Shown piece by piece: positions 1-10,534 of a stretch of 64,000 bases of DNA. A model generated the notes under the pieces. The model did not search any database. It had not been told where the DNA came from and worked only from the letters and a program-made list of their open reading frames with translations. This DNA is from Euborellia annulipes (Eukaryota; Arthropoda; Insecta; Dermaptera; Anisolabididae). The position numbers were made by a program, and so were the translations under genes. The stretch spans positions 124,001-188,000 of the forward strand of contig JAKCPI010006028.1 of NCBI GenBank assembly GCA_023213315.1, written 5' to 3'. The stretch's first letter is position 1, and every line of letters begins with the position of its first letter.

Positions 1-806
1 TCTATTATGTATAAAATATCCAAATATGATTGAGAAATTTTGAAAAATAGCCATAGCAGTGGCGGCTCGCCCATAGGGACCTCGGACGCCGCCCCTCCTA
101 AAGATTTGAAAAAGTAAAAAATAATTAAACACCCATTCGATTATAATTATACATCTAACTAACCAAAGTGTTTTATCAGTCGCGTACATCAAAAATATAG
201 GGAAAAAACAGGCAAAAATAGCGCGAAAAGTGCGTATTTATAGCCGTTGGACGCTGTCCTGAACGCCCCAATCCATCAACATGCAGTTATACGGAGAGAG
301 GTGTGGTGGGGGCTGCTGGTGCTATGACGCGTGTAAGCTTGAGCCGAATGGGAGCTTTGGGACGCCGTCCGAGCATGCGCAGAGCGAAGCATCAGCTAGT
401 CGCCGCACAGCGCGCCGGCGTTCCTTAACTTTTTAACCGCATTCTAAGTGTTTAACGAATGTGTGATTGTTATGTAGTGTGATTTAGTGTGTATGGTTTA
501 GTGTTCTCTTGGGGGCCCCCCCAGACCCCCCGGTGGTGCGCCCCCCGGGCATTAAACTCACGAGCCGCCACTGAGCCATAGTTTATTTCAAGCAGACAAC
601 ATTTAAAAATATAATTGAAATACTCAGAGCTTATGGAAATTTTGAAATAAATTACTTTTTTACTTATGAAACGCAAATTTGGAAGTAAAGTGCAATGGGA
701 AACGAGGCAAAAAAATCTGGTGTGACAGCACAGTACATAACTTTTGATTACCGAATATAAGAGAAAGTTGTGTGCTGTGCGTTAATCACACCCGATTTTT
801 TTTTTT
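1..806 (+). repeat. R1 repeat copy 1, 3' part, cut by the window edge
   Basis: This is the 3' portion of the commonest repeat in the window. It aligns with 1980-2200, sharing the ATTTTGAAAAATA and TTTATTTCAAGCAG blocks and the 3' hairpin that begins AAAAAATCTGGTGTGAC and closes near 795 with a mutated TCACACC arm. A 517-base hAT element (57-573) splits it. The copy is clearly older and more diverged than R1 copy 2. No coding capacity is seen; the open frame over 470-676 is made by the inserted element. Confidence 0.85.
57..573. mobile_element. Non-autonomous hAT element H1
   Basis: Both ends carry the perfect inverted repeat CAGTGGCGGCTCG (57-69 and 561-573). The element is flanked by an exact 8-bp direct repeat, AGCCATAG, at 49-56 and 574-581. 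An 8-bp target duplication with CAGTGGCG-type ends is the hallmark of the hAT superfamily. The interior is GC-rich with no transposase frame, so it depended on an autonomous relative. The paralogous uninterrupted sequence is present at 2029-2036 in R1 copy 2, which confirms the borders. Confidence 0.93.
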
Positions 807-882
807 GAAAGACTTTTCATATTAATAAATTTAGTCTTTATAGATTTTTTTAGTCGAATTGATCCTAAAAATCATTGAACTG

Positions 883-1170
883 TTTCAATTTCTACCTTAC
901 TATGCTTATCACATGCTAAAGTGAAGTGAGTTGCGTGTAGTGGTTTGCAAACAGGATAATTTATGCGCGACCGGCTTACTTCAAAAGAAGCAAAAATGCT
1001 GTTTGCAAATTACCAGGTGAATTCTTTATATTCCGAGCTACGATTATATATTATTTTTTTATGTCATGCATAAACAGGGCAACCTTTTCAAGAAGTCAGA
1101 AATAAAAGAAGGGAGAGAGAGAGATTAATGCCAAATTAATTAAATGAAATCGGTCGGCTTTTTTTTTTTA
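883..1170 (+). repeat. Near-identical direct repeat D, copy 1
   Basis: About 287 bases are repeated almost base for base at 2263-2549; the only differences I see are in T-run length. The block contains no recognisable gene or element and ends in a poly-T run. The two D copies bracket R1 copy 2 exactly. Confidence 0.9.
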
Positions 1171-2205
1171 CTTTCTCTTAGCCTATATATGAAATATATA
1201 GGAGAGAAAGTATTGCGATCATGTCAAAAATTCGATGTCGAGATTTTGATGGATATACATGTTTTGAGGTCCCCTGAGTCCAAAAAAGTGGGTCCCGCAA
1301 ATTGGTCTGTGTGTGTGTGTGTGTGTATGTATGTGTGTGTGTGTGTCTGTATGTGTGTGTGTCTGTATGTGTGGACAGATTTTTAGCATGAAGGAATTGA
1401 GCTACCGGATTGAAATTTTATATTTAACTTAGGTACCTTCCCACACGCTCAAAATAAGCTTTTGAACAAAATCGGCCAAAAAGTACTAGTACTTTACTGA
1501 TGTACTTTTTCAGTTTTTTTCGATTTTCTCAAAATTCCCTCCAAGGATTTTTTTAAAATTCAAAAATCAATTATTTTTTAGATGCTCTTTAAAATGTATA
1601 TTCTCATTTTGCCGTTGAAATCTTCTGAAGACCACTTTACTCTTGTTCTTCATAGGAAAGATAGAAATGGTTGCCATGGTAACGGAATTTAAATCTTTTT
1701 CTTTTTATTAGATTAAAAATCAATTATTATTTAAATTCCCATTTATTTTTATTTTATTTGTGTCTTTAATTGCTTAGGAGAAAACATATATCTCTCTCTC
1801 TCTCACTTGCAAACATTATCGCCTGTCTCTCCGCCTTCTCTCATAGGCCTAATGTTAATTTCCTATAGGAATTTGTATGTTAATTTCGATTCAAAAGGGG
1901 GGGTCCCCTTTGGAACTTTTTACGCATTTAAAAATTTTTTTTTCCAATTCTTATGAAATTTTGTATTTATTTACGATTCTATATTGTGTATAAAATGTCC
2001 AAATATGAGATTGAAAATTTTGAAAAATAACCATAGTTTATTTCAAGCAGTCAACATTTAAAATGCAAGTTTGAAACTAAGGTGCTATCGGAAACTAAAT
2101 ATATCTCGACACAAAAAATCTGGTGTGACCAGCACAGTGCGCAACTTTCTCTTACCGAAGGGTAAGAGAAAGTTGTGTGCTGTGCGAACACACCTTTTTT
2201 AAAAA
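1160..2205 (+). repeat. R1 repeat copy 2 (long, nearly complete)
   Basis: The copy starts with the 5' hairpin (TTTACTTTCTCTTA, an AT-rich palindrome, then GAGAGAAAGTATTG). It continues through the AAAATTCGATGTCGAGATTT block, a (TG)n tract at 1306-1377, the AAAGTACTAGTACTTTACTG block and the TTGCCATGGTAAC block. It closes with the 3' hairpin around 2110-2195, whose arms carry ACTTTCTCTTACC and its complement GGTAAGAGAAAGT. This is the long subtype, with an extra segment at about 1850-2080. Protein-like frames crossing it (1144-1386) are not conserved as frames between copies. Confidence 0.9.
1306..1377 (+). repeat. (TG)n microsatellite inside R1
   Basis: An interrupted GT/TG tract broken by TATG and TCTG steps. 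The same internal R1 position carries a CA/GT tract in other copies (7206-7262, 8056-8090, 52460-52490), so the repeat seeds the microsatellite. Confidence 0.9.
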
Positions 2206-2262
2206 TTTTTCATTAAAAAATTGGGTTTTATGAATTTTTTAGGGGAATGATCAAAAATACCA

Positions 2263-2549
2263 TTTCAATTTCTACCTTACTATGCTTATCACATGCTAAA
2301 GTGAAGTGAGTTGCGTGTAGTGGTTTGCAAACAGGATAATTTATGCGCGACCGGCTTACTTCAAAAGAAGCAAAAATGCTGTTTGCAAATTACCAGGTGA
2401 ATTCTTTATATTCCGAGCTACGATTATATATTATTTTTTATGTCATGCATAAACAGGGCAACCTTTTCAAGAAGTCAGAAATAAAAGAAGGGAGAGAGAG
2501 AGATTAATGCCAAATTAATTAAATGAAATCGGTCGGCTTTTTTTTTATA
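2263..2549 (+). repeat. Near-identical direct repeat D, copy 2
   Basis: Second copy of the block at 883-1170, offset by 1380 bases. It is followed by unrelated AT-rich sequence instead of an R1 copy. Confidence 0.9.
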
Positions 2550-3244
2550 AATACTAGAAAGGTTAAATGTATAATTACACCTGATTTTATTACTTGTTAA
2601 TCCACAGATTTTAGTAAAAATATAAGTTTTGGATATGATTTAGAATGGACGAACTGATTCTATATTTATTTTATTACACCTTGTCAATATGGTCTAAAGT
2701 TTGCCGCCTATAATTTAACCTGGCCAGTAAAACAAACTTTTTATGGCATTGAAGAAGAGAGAGAAAAAAAAAAAACTTGGCCTCAAAAATTAATATTTTT
2801 CTAAGAAAATGTAATAATAAAAGACATTTTTCATCAAAGAAAAAGAGTAACAACTTTAACTTCTCTCTTTACTCTCTCTATTCATGGCTGATAATTTTTG
2901 GGGAGACGAGGAAAAAAAAAGAAGTAAGATTAGAAAATTGCAAACGTCTTAAGATAAATAAATTTACGTTATTAAAAGAATTAACCTTTAATTAAATTTT
3001 ATTAAACTGTTTGCTTGCTTTGAAACATCGGATGATGAATCATCGTCATCAAACCGCCAGTCATCTCGAATTATTTTATTTACCTTCACTATGATATATA
3101 AAGAAGTTTCTAATTCTATTATGTTTAATTTAATATTTATCTTTTCTTTGCTATTTATTATAGCTTAGAAATTAAATCCACTAGTGGGCTAGTACACCTT
3201 TAAATGTTTTTAATAAAATTAGGTTGATCTGAGAGAGCAATGTT
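2550..3244. other. AT-rich sequence, no gene seen
   Basis: Low-complexity AT-rich DNA with A-runs. The open frame at 2777-2995 is lysine/asparagine-rich, as expected by chance here. I see no repeat shared with the rest of the window. Confidence 0.5.
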
Positions 3245-3497
3245 TTTACTTTCTCTTACCTATATATAAGTATTGAGAAAGAAAGTATTGGATCCATGTC
3301 AAAAATTCGATGCCGAGAATTTGATGGAAAGTCATATTTCTAAGTAGGATAAGAAAGGCTGCAGCCTAGAGCGGCAAAAATTTTAATATTTTCCTTACGA
3401 ATTTTAGTATACATTTTTTTTATTGTATAAAACAAATGTATTAAGGAAATATGAACTATAGAAATCGACTTTAGCTTATAGGCGGCATCACAGGTAG

Positions 3498-3671
3498 CAT
3501 CCCTATGCTGTTCAGATCAAGACTAACAGAACTAGTCAATTCCATTCTTCCTTTGTCTCCATGACCTCCCGTGATTGGAACAAGCTCCCGGCGTCTATCT
3601 TCCACAAAACCTACAATCTTCAGACTTTCAAGTCTAACCTCAACAGGCATCTTCTCAGTTCCCGCAGTTGA
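3498..3671 (+). pseudogene. LINE (non-LTR retrotransposon) ORF2 C-terminal relic
   Basis: Plus-strand reading from 3498 gives about 57 codons ending at TGA 3669-3671. Recognisable stretches are TSRDWNKLPASIFHKTYN and LQTFKSNLNRHLL. The pattern 'R-x-W-N-x-LP ... LQTFKxxLxRHL' is the usual C-terminus of the reverse-transcriptase ORF in CR1/Jockey-type LINEs; that assignment is family knowledge, the spelling is what I see. Everything upstream is missing (5' truncation, typical for LINEs), and a stop lies just before 3498. The LINE 3' UTR continues to about 4750 after a hAT insertion at 3728-4707. The minus-strand frame 3471-3854 is a shadow. Confidence 0.7.
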
Positions 3672-3727
3672 GTTCCCCTTTTGTTTTGATTTTCTTCCTG
3701 GCTGCATGTGACCACGGGTTACTATAG

Positions 3728-4707
3728 GTAGGAACACGAAAAAAGTATCGATACTTACTTGTATCGATACTTGAGTTTCGATACTAGTACTTTTTTTACT
3801 CGATACTTTACTCATATGAGTACTTGGTTGCCGGTATCGAATGAAAATACTCATTCAGATATTTTTTCTTTTTTTCGGCATCTTAAGCCATATAGGCTTT
3901 AAAAGTTCCAGAAATATTTTAATAACGATTCTGCCAGAGAATATCGCATATTCTTTTCTTTTTTTTTTTTTTTTTTTGGTGTCGATATATTAATAGAAAA
4001 TGTGCTTTAAAACGGCTCTTATTTTGAATTTTCAAGATATTTTTTAAACTTAAAAAATTCGATTTTTCTAAAGTTTAAGCCGTTTTTGGCACGTCTAACA
4101 ATAAATGACCTCCGATTGGGCTGAAACTTATATTTATTAAAACTATCTGCATATTTTTAAGAGGTATCCGCTTAAAAAAAATCTTGAAAATTCAAAATAA
4201 GAGCCCATTTAGAGCACTTTTTCTATTAAAATTTATATTTCTATATACGGGTATCTCTACATATGTGCCTAATGGGGAAGAATTGAAATGATATTTGAAT
4301 TCAGAATGAAAAATACTTCTAGAATCTCATATCTTTATTTTTGTGAAAGAAAAAAGTTCATTTTTGTCGAGCAGTTGTGGACAGACTTTTATTTTAGCGA
4401 AATCCGTATTTTGGTTGAGAAAGCCTCCGAAACAGAAAAATAAATCACGCGCTCACAAGCTCCCAATCACCCCTTCCTCCTTGTCCTCATTACTTTGAGG
4501 AAAATGGCATACCAGTATACTGCACTGATCTTCCGTTGGGCCCCTTTATCGACGTCAGGAGCCTAAGATGCCCAAAAGACTTAAAAATATTGGATAATAG
4601 AAAGTAAAAAGAAAAAATACTCATACTTAAAAAAATACTCGTTACTTTCCTTTCGATATGATACCAAGTACAAGTATCGATACTTTTTTTCCGATACCAC
4701 ATCCCTA
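3728..4707. mobile_element. hAT-like element H2 inserted in the LINE tail
   Basis: The flanks repeat ACTATAG (3721-3727 and 4708-4714; 8 bp if one mismatch is allowed). The inner ends both contain AAAAAAGTATCGATAC in opposite orientation (about 3739-3755 and 4674-4690). GTATCGATAC-rich termini next to a TAGG(G)ATG-type tip match a widespread class of hAT non-autonomous elements. The interior (about 980 bases) contains low-complexity text with no transposase frame. Confidence 0.65.
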
Positions 4708-5090
4708 ACTATAGGTCTTCGGACCTTATGCACCCATTCAAAAAAAAAATTCTCTTAAATCCGGCTTTAGATGGAAATACACATTGTCAGTTCAAAAAAA
4801 AAGAGGTCCCGCAAAAAGGTCTGCGTTAAATTTAAAGAAGGAAATGAGCTATTAGGTTGAAATTATATATTTAAATTTGATATTTTTCTGAGGAGCGAAA
4901 ATATGCTTTTAAATTATATGGATCCGAAAGGATAATTACGTCAAGTATAAATGATACTTTGTTTGTTTACATTTTATATCTATATAGGGAAGCAACTAAA
5001 TTTCTCTAACACAAAAACATTTTATATATTCACTGCCATCTCGCGAGTAAAAGTGGAACTAACACAAAAAATGTAACTAGAGAGAGAAAC

Positions 5091-5370
5091 TTTTTTACTT
5101 CCTCTTACATTAATATGTTAACAAATAGAGAGAAAGTATTGCATTCATGAAAAAATTCGATGATATAGAGAGGAAAAGTAGTTTCTAGAGTAACAAAATA
5201 TAAATATTTTTCTATGTCTATAAATTTTACATTGGATTCAAATATATCTGCAGAAATTAAATATATGTCGACACAAAAAAATATAATGTGAAGCACAAAA
5301 CATAACTTTCAATGACGGAAGGTAAAACAAATTTGTGTGCTGTGCGACCAGTCCCACCATATATTTATTA
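5091..5370 (+). repeat. R1 repeat copy 4, internally deleted
   Basis: The 5' hairpin (TTACTTCCTCTTACATTAAT and GAGAGAAAGTATTG) is followed after about 60 bases directly by the 3' part, including ATATGTCGACACAAAAA and a decayed 3' hairpin. Most of the middle of R1 is missing. Confidence 0.8.
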
Positions 5371-6040
5371 TGGTGACCAGATTTCGAAGTTCGAAATTCG
5401 ATATATATAATTTTTAAAATAATTTTTTTAAACAAATTATTTTTATTATTATTTTTATTGTGATATAGGTTAGGTGTATGTAATAGGGCTTATATAGGTG
5501 AATAAAAATAAATGATTTTTACTTTCATCAACATTTTGGGACAATTCGGGACAAAAATTAAGATGTAAAAAATCGGGAAAGTGTCTGAAAATTCGGTCAT
5601 AATATCTACATTAAAAACTATATGTTTAACAATTTATAACACAAGTTTTAAATCCACCCTTGATCACTAGTACTTCAAATAAACATTTAATTATTACTTT
5701 TTACGATTCATATGCCAATTAATGATTCACTTCTTATCTCTATACTATGTGTTCTTGACTTTATAAATTTTATAAAAGAAATGTTAAATGATAATTTTAT
5801 ATGTATTTTATGTATATTCGGAAATTATAATCCTGAGATTGATTTAATGACATATTTACTCAAGGCTAAAAAGCAAATAAATATTTATTTAATTTACGGA
5901 TATGTAGCTTTCAACTTGCAAAATTTTCTAAAAAATTGGTAACAGGCTTCCTTGTGAGTTTATTAATAAAAAATTTAATTTTTTCAACTGTCAATATCTA
6001 TTTGGACCGTGATGGCAGTTGTTATTAAATACTAAGGGCT
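5371..6040. other. AT-rich sequence, no gene seen
   Basis: No repeat or coding signal that I can support. The frame at 5712-5942 has the Ile/Leu/Asn bias of random AT-rich DNA. Confidence 0.4.
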
Positions 6041-6518
6041 CGTTGCTTCACATCTAGTCAACTAGCAAACTTATTCGACCGATGGCAAATCATCGATATA
6101 ATAAACAAGAACATGCTTAACCTTCGAGTTAAAATATGAGTTTTTTCATATATAATTATCTATCTGAGGTATAAGGAAAGTTTTGTTAAGCTAGCAACTT
6201 AATAAAGACATTATTTACCAGTATATAAATTATTTAAAATATTAAAATTAATATTAAAAAAAATAATTAATTAAAGATAATTAATTTTTTTTTTAACAAA
6301 AATTTAAAAATTTTGAAAAAAAAATAAATAAAAACAAGTTATGTTTTTAATTTCACCACTTAGTTTAATCTTATACCGAACTTTGGGTCTTAACTAACTA
6401 TCAAAGATCGGGGCTTTTATTTAATCATATGATTAGCTTAACTAGATGTGAAAAGACTAAAAAGTTATAGTCAACTAGATTATTCAAGGGATAGCTAGTT
6501 AATTAGAAGTGAAGCAAA
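6041..6518. mobile_element. Short inverted-repeat element, family M1, copy 1
   Basis: The left end reads GTTGCTTCACATCTAGTCAA and the right end is its imperfect complement (AGCTAGTTAATTAGAAGTGA, then AGCAAA). The AT-rich interior has no frame. A second copy is at 47526-48465 and a right-end fragment at 20690-20767. No clear target duplication, so the superfamily is unknown. Confidence 0.7.
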
Positions 6519-6725
6519 TGGCTATTTTAATTAACAAATAACCGGATTGAAAAAAAAGTCATGGGACAGTTTTTAAACAATTCTTCAAGAAATTTGTTTT
6601 GACTAGACATATTTAATGTCTCGCGGACTGAGCAATGGCGTAGCTAGCTAAACATTTCTTAAGGATTCCTTATTTGGAAAATGAGTAAAAAAAAATACTG
6701 GCATAAAAAAAATATATTTCAAGTA

Positions 6726-7230
6726 AAAAAATCTGGTGTGACTGTCGCACAGCACACAACTTTCTCTTACCTTCGGTAATCGAAAGTTGTGTTCTGTGCT
6801 TGTCACACCAGATTTTTTGTGTCGACATATATTTAGTTTCCGCCAATATATTAGAATTTAAGATGTCAAATTTATAAACATGGGAAAATATTTATATTTT
6901 GTTACCATGGCAACCATTTCTCCTATCTTTCCTATGAAGCACAAGAGTAAAGTGTGCTTCAAACAATTTTGAGGGCAAAATGAGAATATACATTTGAAAG
7001 AGCATGTAAAAAATAATTGATTTTTGAATTTTAATCAAAATCGTTAGAGCGAATTTTGAGAAAATCGAAAAAAACTGAAAAAGTACATCGGTAAAGTACT
7101 AGTACTTTTTGGCCGATTTTGATTAAAAGCTTATTTTTCGGTCCCGGGAGGTGTTTAACTTAAATATAAAATTTCAGCCTCGTAGCTCAATTCCTTCATG
7201 CTTAAAATTGAACACACACATACACACCCA

Positions 7231-7267
<37 letters not shown>

Positions 7268-7412
7268 GACCATGTCGCGAAAACCACTTTTTTGGATTCA
7301 GGGGACCTCAAAACGTAAACATCCATCAAAATCTCGACATCGAATTTTTGACATGAATCCAATACTTTCTCTCTCTATATATATTACATATATACATAGG
7401 AAGAGAAAGTAA
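6726..7412 (-). repeat. R1 repeat copy 5
   Basis: Complete copy in reverse orientation. The 3' hairpin is at 6728-6818, with arms AATCTGGTGTGAC and GTCACACCAGATT and TTACC/GGTAA at the loop. TTGTTACCATGGCAACC, AAGTACTAGTACTTTTTGG and the (CA)n tract follow. The 5' hairpin ends at AGAGAAAGT near 7410. Confidence 0.92.
7206..7262 (+). repeat. (CA)n microsatellite inside R1
   Basis: About 57 bases of nearly pure CA, at the internal R1 position where copy 2 has (TG)n. Confidence 0.9.
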
Positions 7413-7555
7413 TAACAATCGATATATTATGTATTTTTATTAAATATAGTGCTCAAACGGAGGCAAATGCTAGAGCGGTAGTGTATAAAACTTGTTTGTA
7501 TAAAAGTCATGTATGTGAGGCATCACATATCATCACTCAAAACATTTACATTTAT

Positions 7556-8237
7556 AAAAAATCTGGTGTGACTGGCGCACAGCACACAACTTTCTCTTAC
7601 CTTCGGTAATCGAAAGTTGTGTACTGTGCTTGTCACACCAGATTTTTTGTGTCGACATGTATTTAGTTCCCGGCAGTAGGGAATATTTGAATTCACAATG
7701 TCAGATGTAAAATTTATAAGTATGGGAAAATATTTATATTTTGTTACCATGGCAACCATTTCTTCTATCTTTTCTATGAAGTACAAGAGTAAAGTGTGCT
7801 TCAAACAATTTTGAGGGCATAACGAGAATATACATTTAAAAGAGTATCTAAAAAATAATTGATTTTTGAATTTTAATCAAAATCGTTAGAGCGAATTTTG
7901 AGAAAATCGAAAAAAAACTGAAAAAGTACATCAGTAAAGTACTAGTACTCTTTGGCCGATTTTGATTAAAAGCTTATTTTTCCGGTCCCGGGGGGTGTTT
8001 AACTTAAATATAAAATTTCAACCTCCTAGCTCAATTCTTTCATGCTTAAAATTGAACACACACACACCCACCCACCCACCCACAGACAGACCATGTCGCA
8101 AAAACCATTTTTTTAGATTCAGGGGACCTCAAAACGTGTAGATCCATCAAAATCTCGACATCGAATTTTTGACATGAATCCAATACTTTCTCTCTATATA
8201 TATATTACATATATACATAGGTAAGAGAAAGTAAAAA
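7556..8237 (-). repeat. R1 repeat copy 6
   Basis: Complete reverse-orientation copy, very similar to copy 5 and 830 bases downstream in the same orientation. Its 3' hairpin (7558-7650) is the best preserved in the window: an almost fully paired stem of about 40 base pairs closed by a TTACC..GGTAA loop. Confidence 0.93.
7558..7650. other. Long perfect-type hairpin (R1 3' end)
   Basis: The left arm starts AAAAAATCTGGTGTGAC and contains CACACAACTTTC. The right arm contains GAAAGTTGTGT and ends GTCACACCAGATTTTTT. If transcribed, it would fold into one long stem with few mismatches. Confidence 0.8.
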
Positions 8238-8397
8238 AACTACCCTCGATTTCAAAAGCGTTTTATTAAATTAATGAATCCTATTTTGTTTTTCAATCCG
8301 GTCGCCTTTAAGGTATTTGTTTATTAAAATAAATCAAAGAACCTCGAAAGCTGAGATAAATCCACGATTTCTCTACCTTGGCTGTTTATTATTAAAG

Positions 8398-8448
8398 AGA
8401 AGCCATCTTAATAGACGTCGGCCAGGTTGGGTTTCTGAGTACCATAAA
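8398..8448 (+). CDS. Weak candidate internal exon
   Basis: A GTTTATTATTAAAG acceptor-like end is followed by an open frame reading RSHLNRRRPGWVSEYHK and then a good donor (AAAA then GTGAGT, 8449). The pyrimidine tract is modest and no homologue comes to mind. The patch 8380-8700 is richer in CpG than its surroundings. It may equally be a non-coding conserved patch. Confidence 0.15.
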
Positions 8449-8574
8449 AGTGAGTGCGGAACCTGGAAACTGTGCAGAGAGAGAGAGAAAGAGAGACGAA
8501 GACACGAAACAAAGCAGTAGGGATTGTACCCTTGTCTCTTGTTCCTTGTTCCTCTTGTCCCCGGGTTGTAAATA

Positions 8575-8754
8575 ATGTCTAGCCCTGTTCAGATTAGATG
8601 CTGGCTTTCGGTTTATGTGCTGCGTGCCGAGGTCGTCAACGAGCCGGAAGAGATCCTTCTCACTCTTATTCGTAGGTCAGCGAATCCTCTTCGCAAATAT
8701 TCTATTACTCACAACCTCTCTCTCTCTTTTATGTGGTCCACAAAGAAAAATTGA
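8575..8754 (+). CDS. 59-codon open frame in a GC-richer patch, unknown
   Basis: ATG at 8575 to TGA at 8752-8754. The encoded text begins MSSPVQIRCWLSVYVLRAEV and is less AT-biased than surrounding frames. No domain, signal peptide or membrane segment is recognised. It lies between R1 copies 6 and 7 in a region (8380-8700) with several CpG steps. It may be chance. Confidence 0.15.
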   Translation: MSSPVQIRCWLSVYVLRAEVVNEPEEILLTLIRRSANPLRKYSITHNLSLSFMWSTKKN

Positions 8755-8856
8755 CAGTACAATTTAAAGTACTCTTTTTAAAATTTTAAATTAGAAATTT
8801 CATTTTCAATTGTTGGGATTAACGCTAAAGAATTGTGTTAATTTGTACTTTCTGTT

Positions 8857-9415
8857 TTTACTTTCTCTTACCTCTATATATATGTTAATATATAGAGAGA
8901 AAGTATTGGATTCATGTCAAAAATTCGATGTCGAGATTTTGATGGATATACACGTTTTGAGGTCCCCTGAATCCAAAAAAGTGGTTTTCGTGACATGGTC
9001 TGTGTCTGTGTGTCTGTCTGTGAACAAAATATCTCAAGAACGAAAAGAGCTAGGAGGTTGAAATTTTATATTTGAGTTAGGCACCCCCATGGGACGTGAC
9101 ACGAAGCTTTTGGACAAAATCGGCCAAAGAGTACTAGTACTTTACTGATGCACTTTTTCAGTTTTTTTCGATTTTCTCTAAATTCGCTCCAACGATTTTT
9201 TTTTAAATTCAAAAATCAATTATTTTTTAGATTCTCTTTAAAATGTATATTCTCATTTTGTCAGTGAAATCTTCTGAAGACCACTTTACTCTTGTACTCC
9301 ATAGAAAAGATAGGAGAAATGGTTCCCATGGTAACACAATATAAATATTTCCCCATACTTATAAATTTTACATCTTGAAAATCGAATGCGATTGTACCGT
9401 ACTGTCGGAAACTAA
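8857..9415 (+). repeat. R1 repeat copy 7
   Basis: 5' hairpin (TTTACTTTCTCTTACC, then GAGAGAAAGTATTGG), then the AAATTCGATGTCGAGATTTT, AGAGTACTAGTACTTTACTG and ATGGTAAC blocks. The copy merges into copy 8 without its 3' hairpin. Confidence 0.9.
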
Positions 9416-9917
9416 AGTACATGTATTTAAGTTAGATAACCGGGCACTCAAAATAAGTTTTTGAACAAAATTGACTAAAAAATACTAGTACTTTACTGAT
9501 GTACTTTTTCAGTTTTTTTTTTCATTTTTCTCAAAATTCGCTCCAACTATTTTGATTAAAATTAAAAAATCAATTATTTATTAAATCTAAATATTTTTCG
9601 AGATCTATATATTTGAATAAGATAATAGTATTCAAAATACCTCGATTCGGACTTAACTAGTCATAGATATATATATTTAACAAGACTGTGAGTGTTTTTT
9701 ATTGATGAGGCTCTTTAAAATGTATATTCTCATTTTGCCATTGAAATCTTTTGAAGCACTATTTACTCTTGTATTAGTTATGAAATGCAAGTGGTTAAGT
9801 TTGGAACTAAGGTGCTATCGGAAACATCAGTAGGCCTATATATCGACAAAAAATCTGATCTGACAAGCACAGTACACAAGTTTCTCTTTCTTTGCGACCA
9901 GTCACACCAGATTTTTC
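9416..9917 (+). repeat. R1 repeat copy 8, carrying an inserted R3 segment
   Basis: The R1 middle starts at TTTAAGTTAGATAACC and ends with a shortened 3' hairpin (TCACACCAGATTTTTC near 9902-9918). About 120 bases at roughly 9588-9711 are foreign (R3/S5 SINE leader). Confidence 0.85.
9588..9711 (+). repeat. R3/S5 SINE leader inserted in R1 copy 8
   Basis: TTTTTCGAGATCTA, TTTGAATAAGATAATAG and GTCATAGATATATATATT are shared with 29176-29312 and, in part, with 17040-17090 (reverse) and 23725-23840. It interrupts the R1 text CAATTATTT...TAGATGCTC. Confidence 0.75.
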
Positions 9918-10530
9918 GATTTTATTTCTCAACACCCCATTAATTAAGACCGCGACGATTAATAGTGTAAGAAAAATTCCACTATTTTCCTGCTTGGATT
10001 TATTTTTATAAATTTTTCTTCATTAAAAATAATTTTGTTTATTATGATAAATAATTAAAATATTGATTAACATTTATAGTAATTTATTAAGTTGTGATAG
10101 AATAGCTGAAGAGTCGAAGATAATAAAGAAAGGAAGGTCGCCAACAAATAAAAGATTATAGTTACTTGAACGTTTTGACCACTCACCAGGATTGAACTAT
10201 AACTTTTTATTTATCGACTGCCTTTTTTCATTTATTTTGGTAAAATGAATTAAATTTAAATCAGAACTATAAAAATTCGAACTAAATACTTGATTTGCAT
10301 TTTATTTAGAAAACATTATCTAATAAATTTGGTTCTCAGACTCACTGAAAAATTTAGATAATTACTAGGTAGATCAATTTATTCAAAAAGTGTGTATTGA
10401 TATAAGTTTAATTATTTGGTTATTATATTACTAAAGGAATGACAGTAAAGATTTATTGAGAAACTATGGAAGCGTGTTTCTGTAGAACACTGACTGAATG
10501 GTGATTTTAAATTAAAATAATTTATATAAG
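9918..10530. other. AT-rich sequence, no gene seen
   Basis: No supported feature. It contains scattered A/T runs only. Confidence 0.4.
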
Positions 10531-10534
10531 GAGG

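Larger units (their letters stand above)
3245..4960 (+). repeat. R1 repeat copy 3, split by nested insertions
   Basis: The R1 5' hairpin and the AAAAATTCGATGCCGAGAA block occupy 3245-3332. The R1 text resumes near 4765 at GATGGAAATACAC and runs through GGTTGAAATTATATATTT to about 4900. The approximately 1.43 kb between holds a LINE 3' end, itself split by a hAT element. Confidence 0.75.

Noticed and set aside
1144..1386. Frames reading FDVEILMDIHVLRSPESKK in several places (also 7174-7362, 8810-9061)
   Set aside because: They lie in R1 repeats. Similar text appears because the DNA is repeated; other copies carry frameshifts and stops, and the frame runs into a (TG)n tract.
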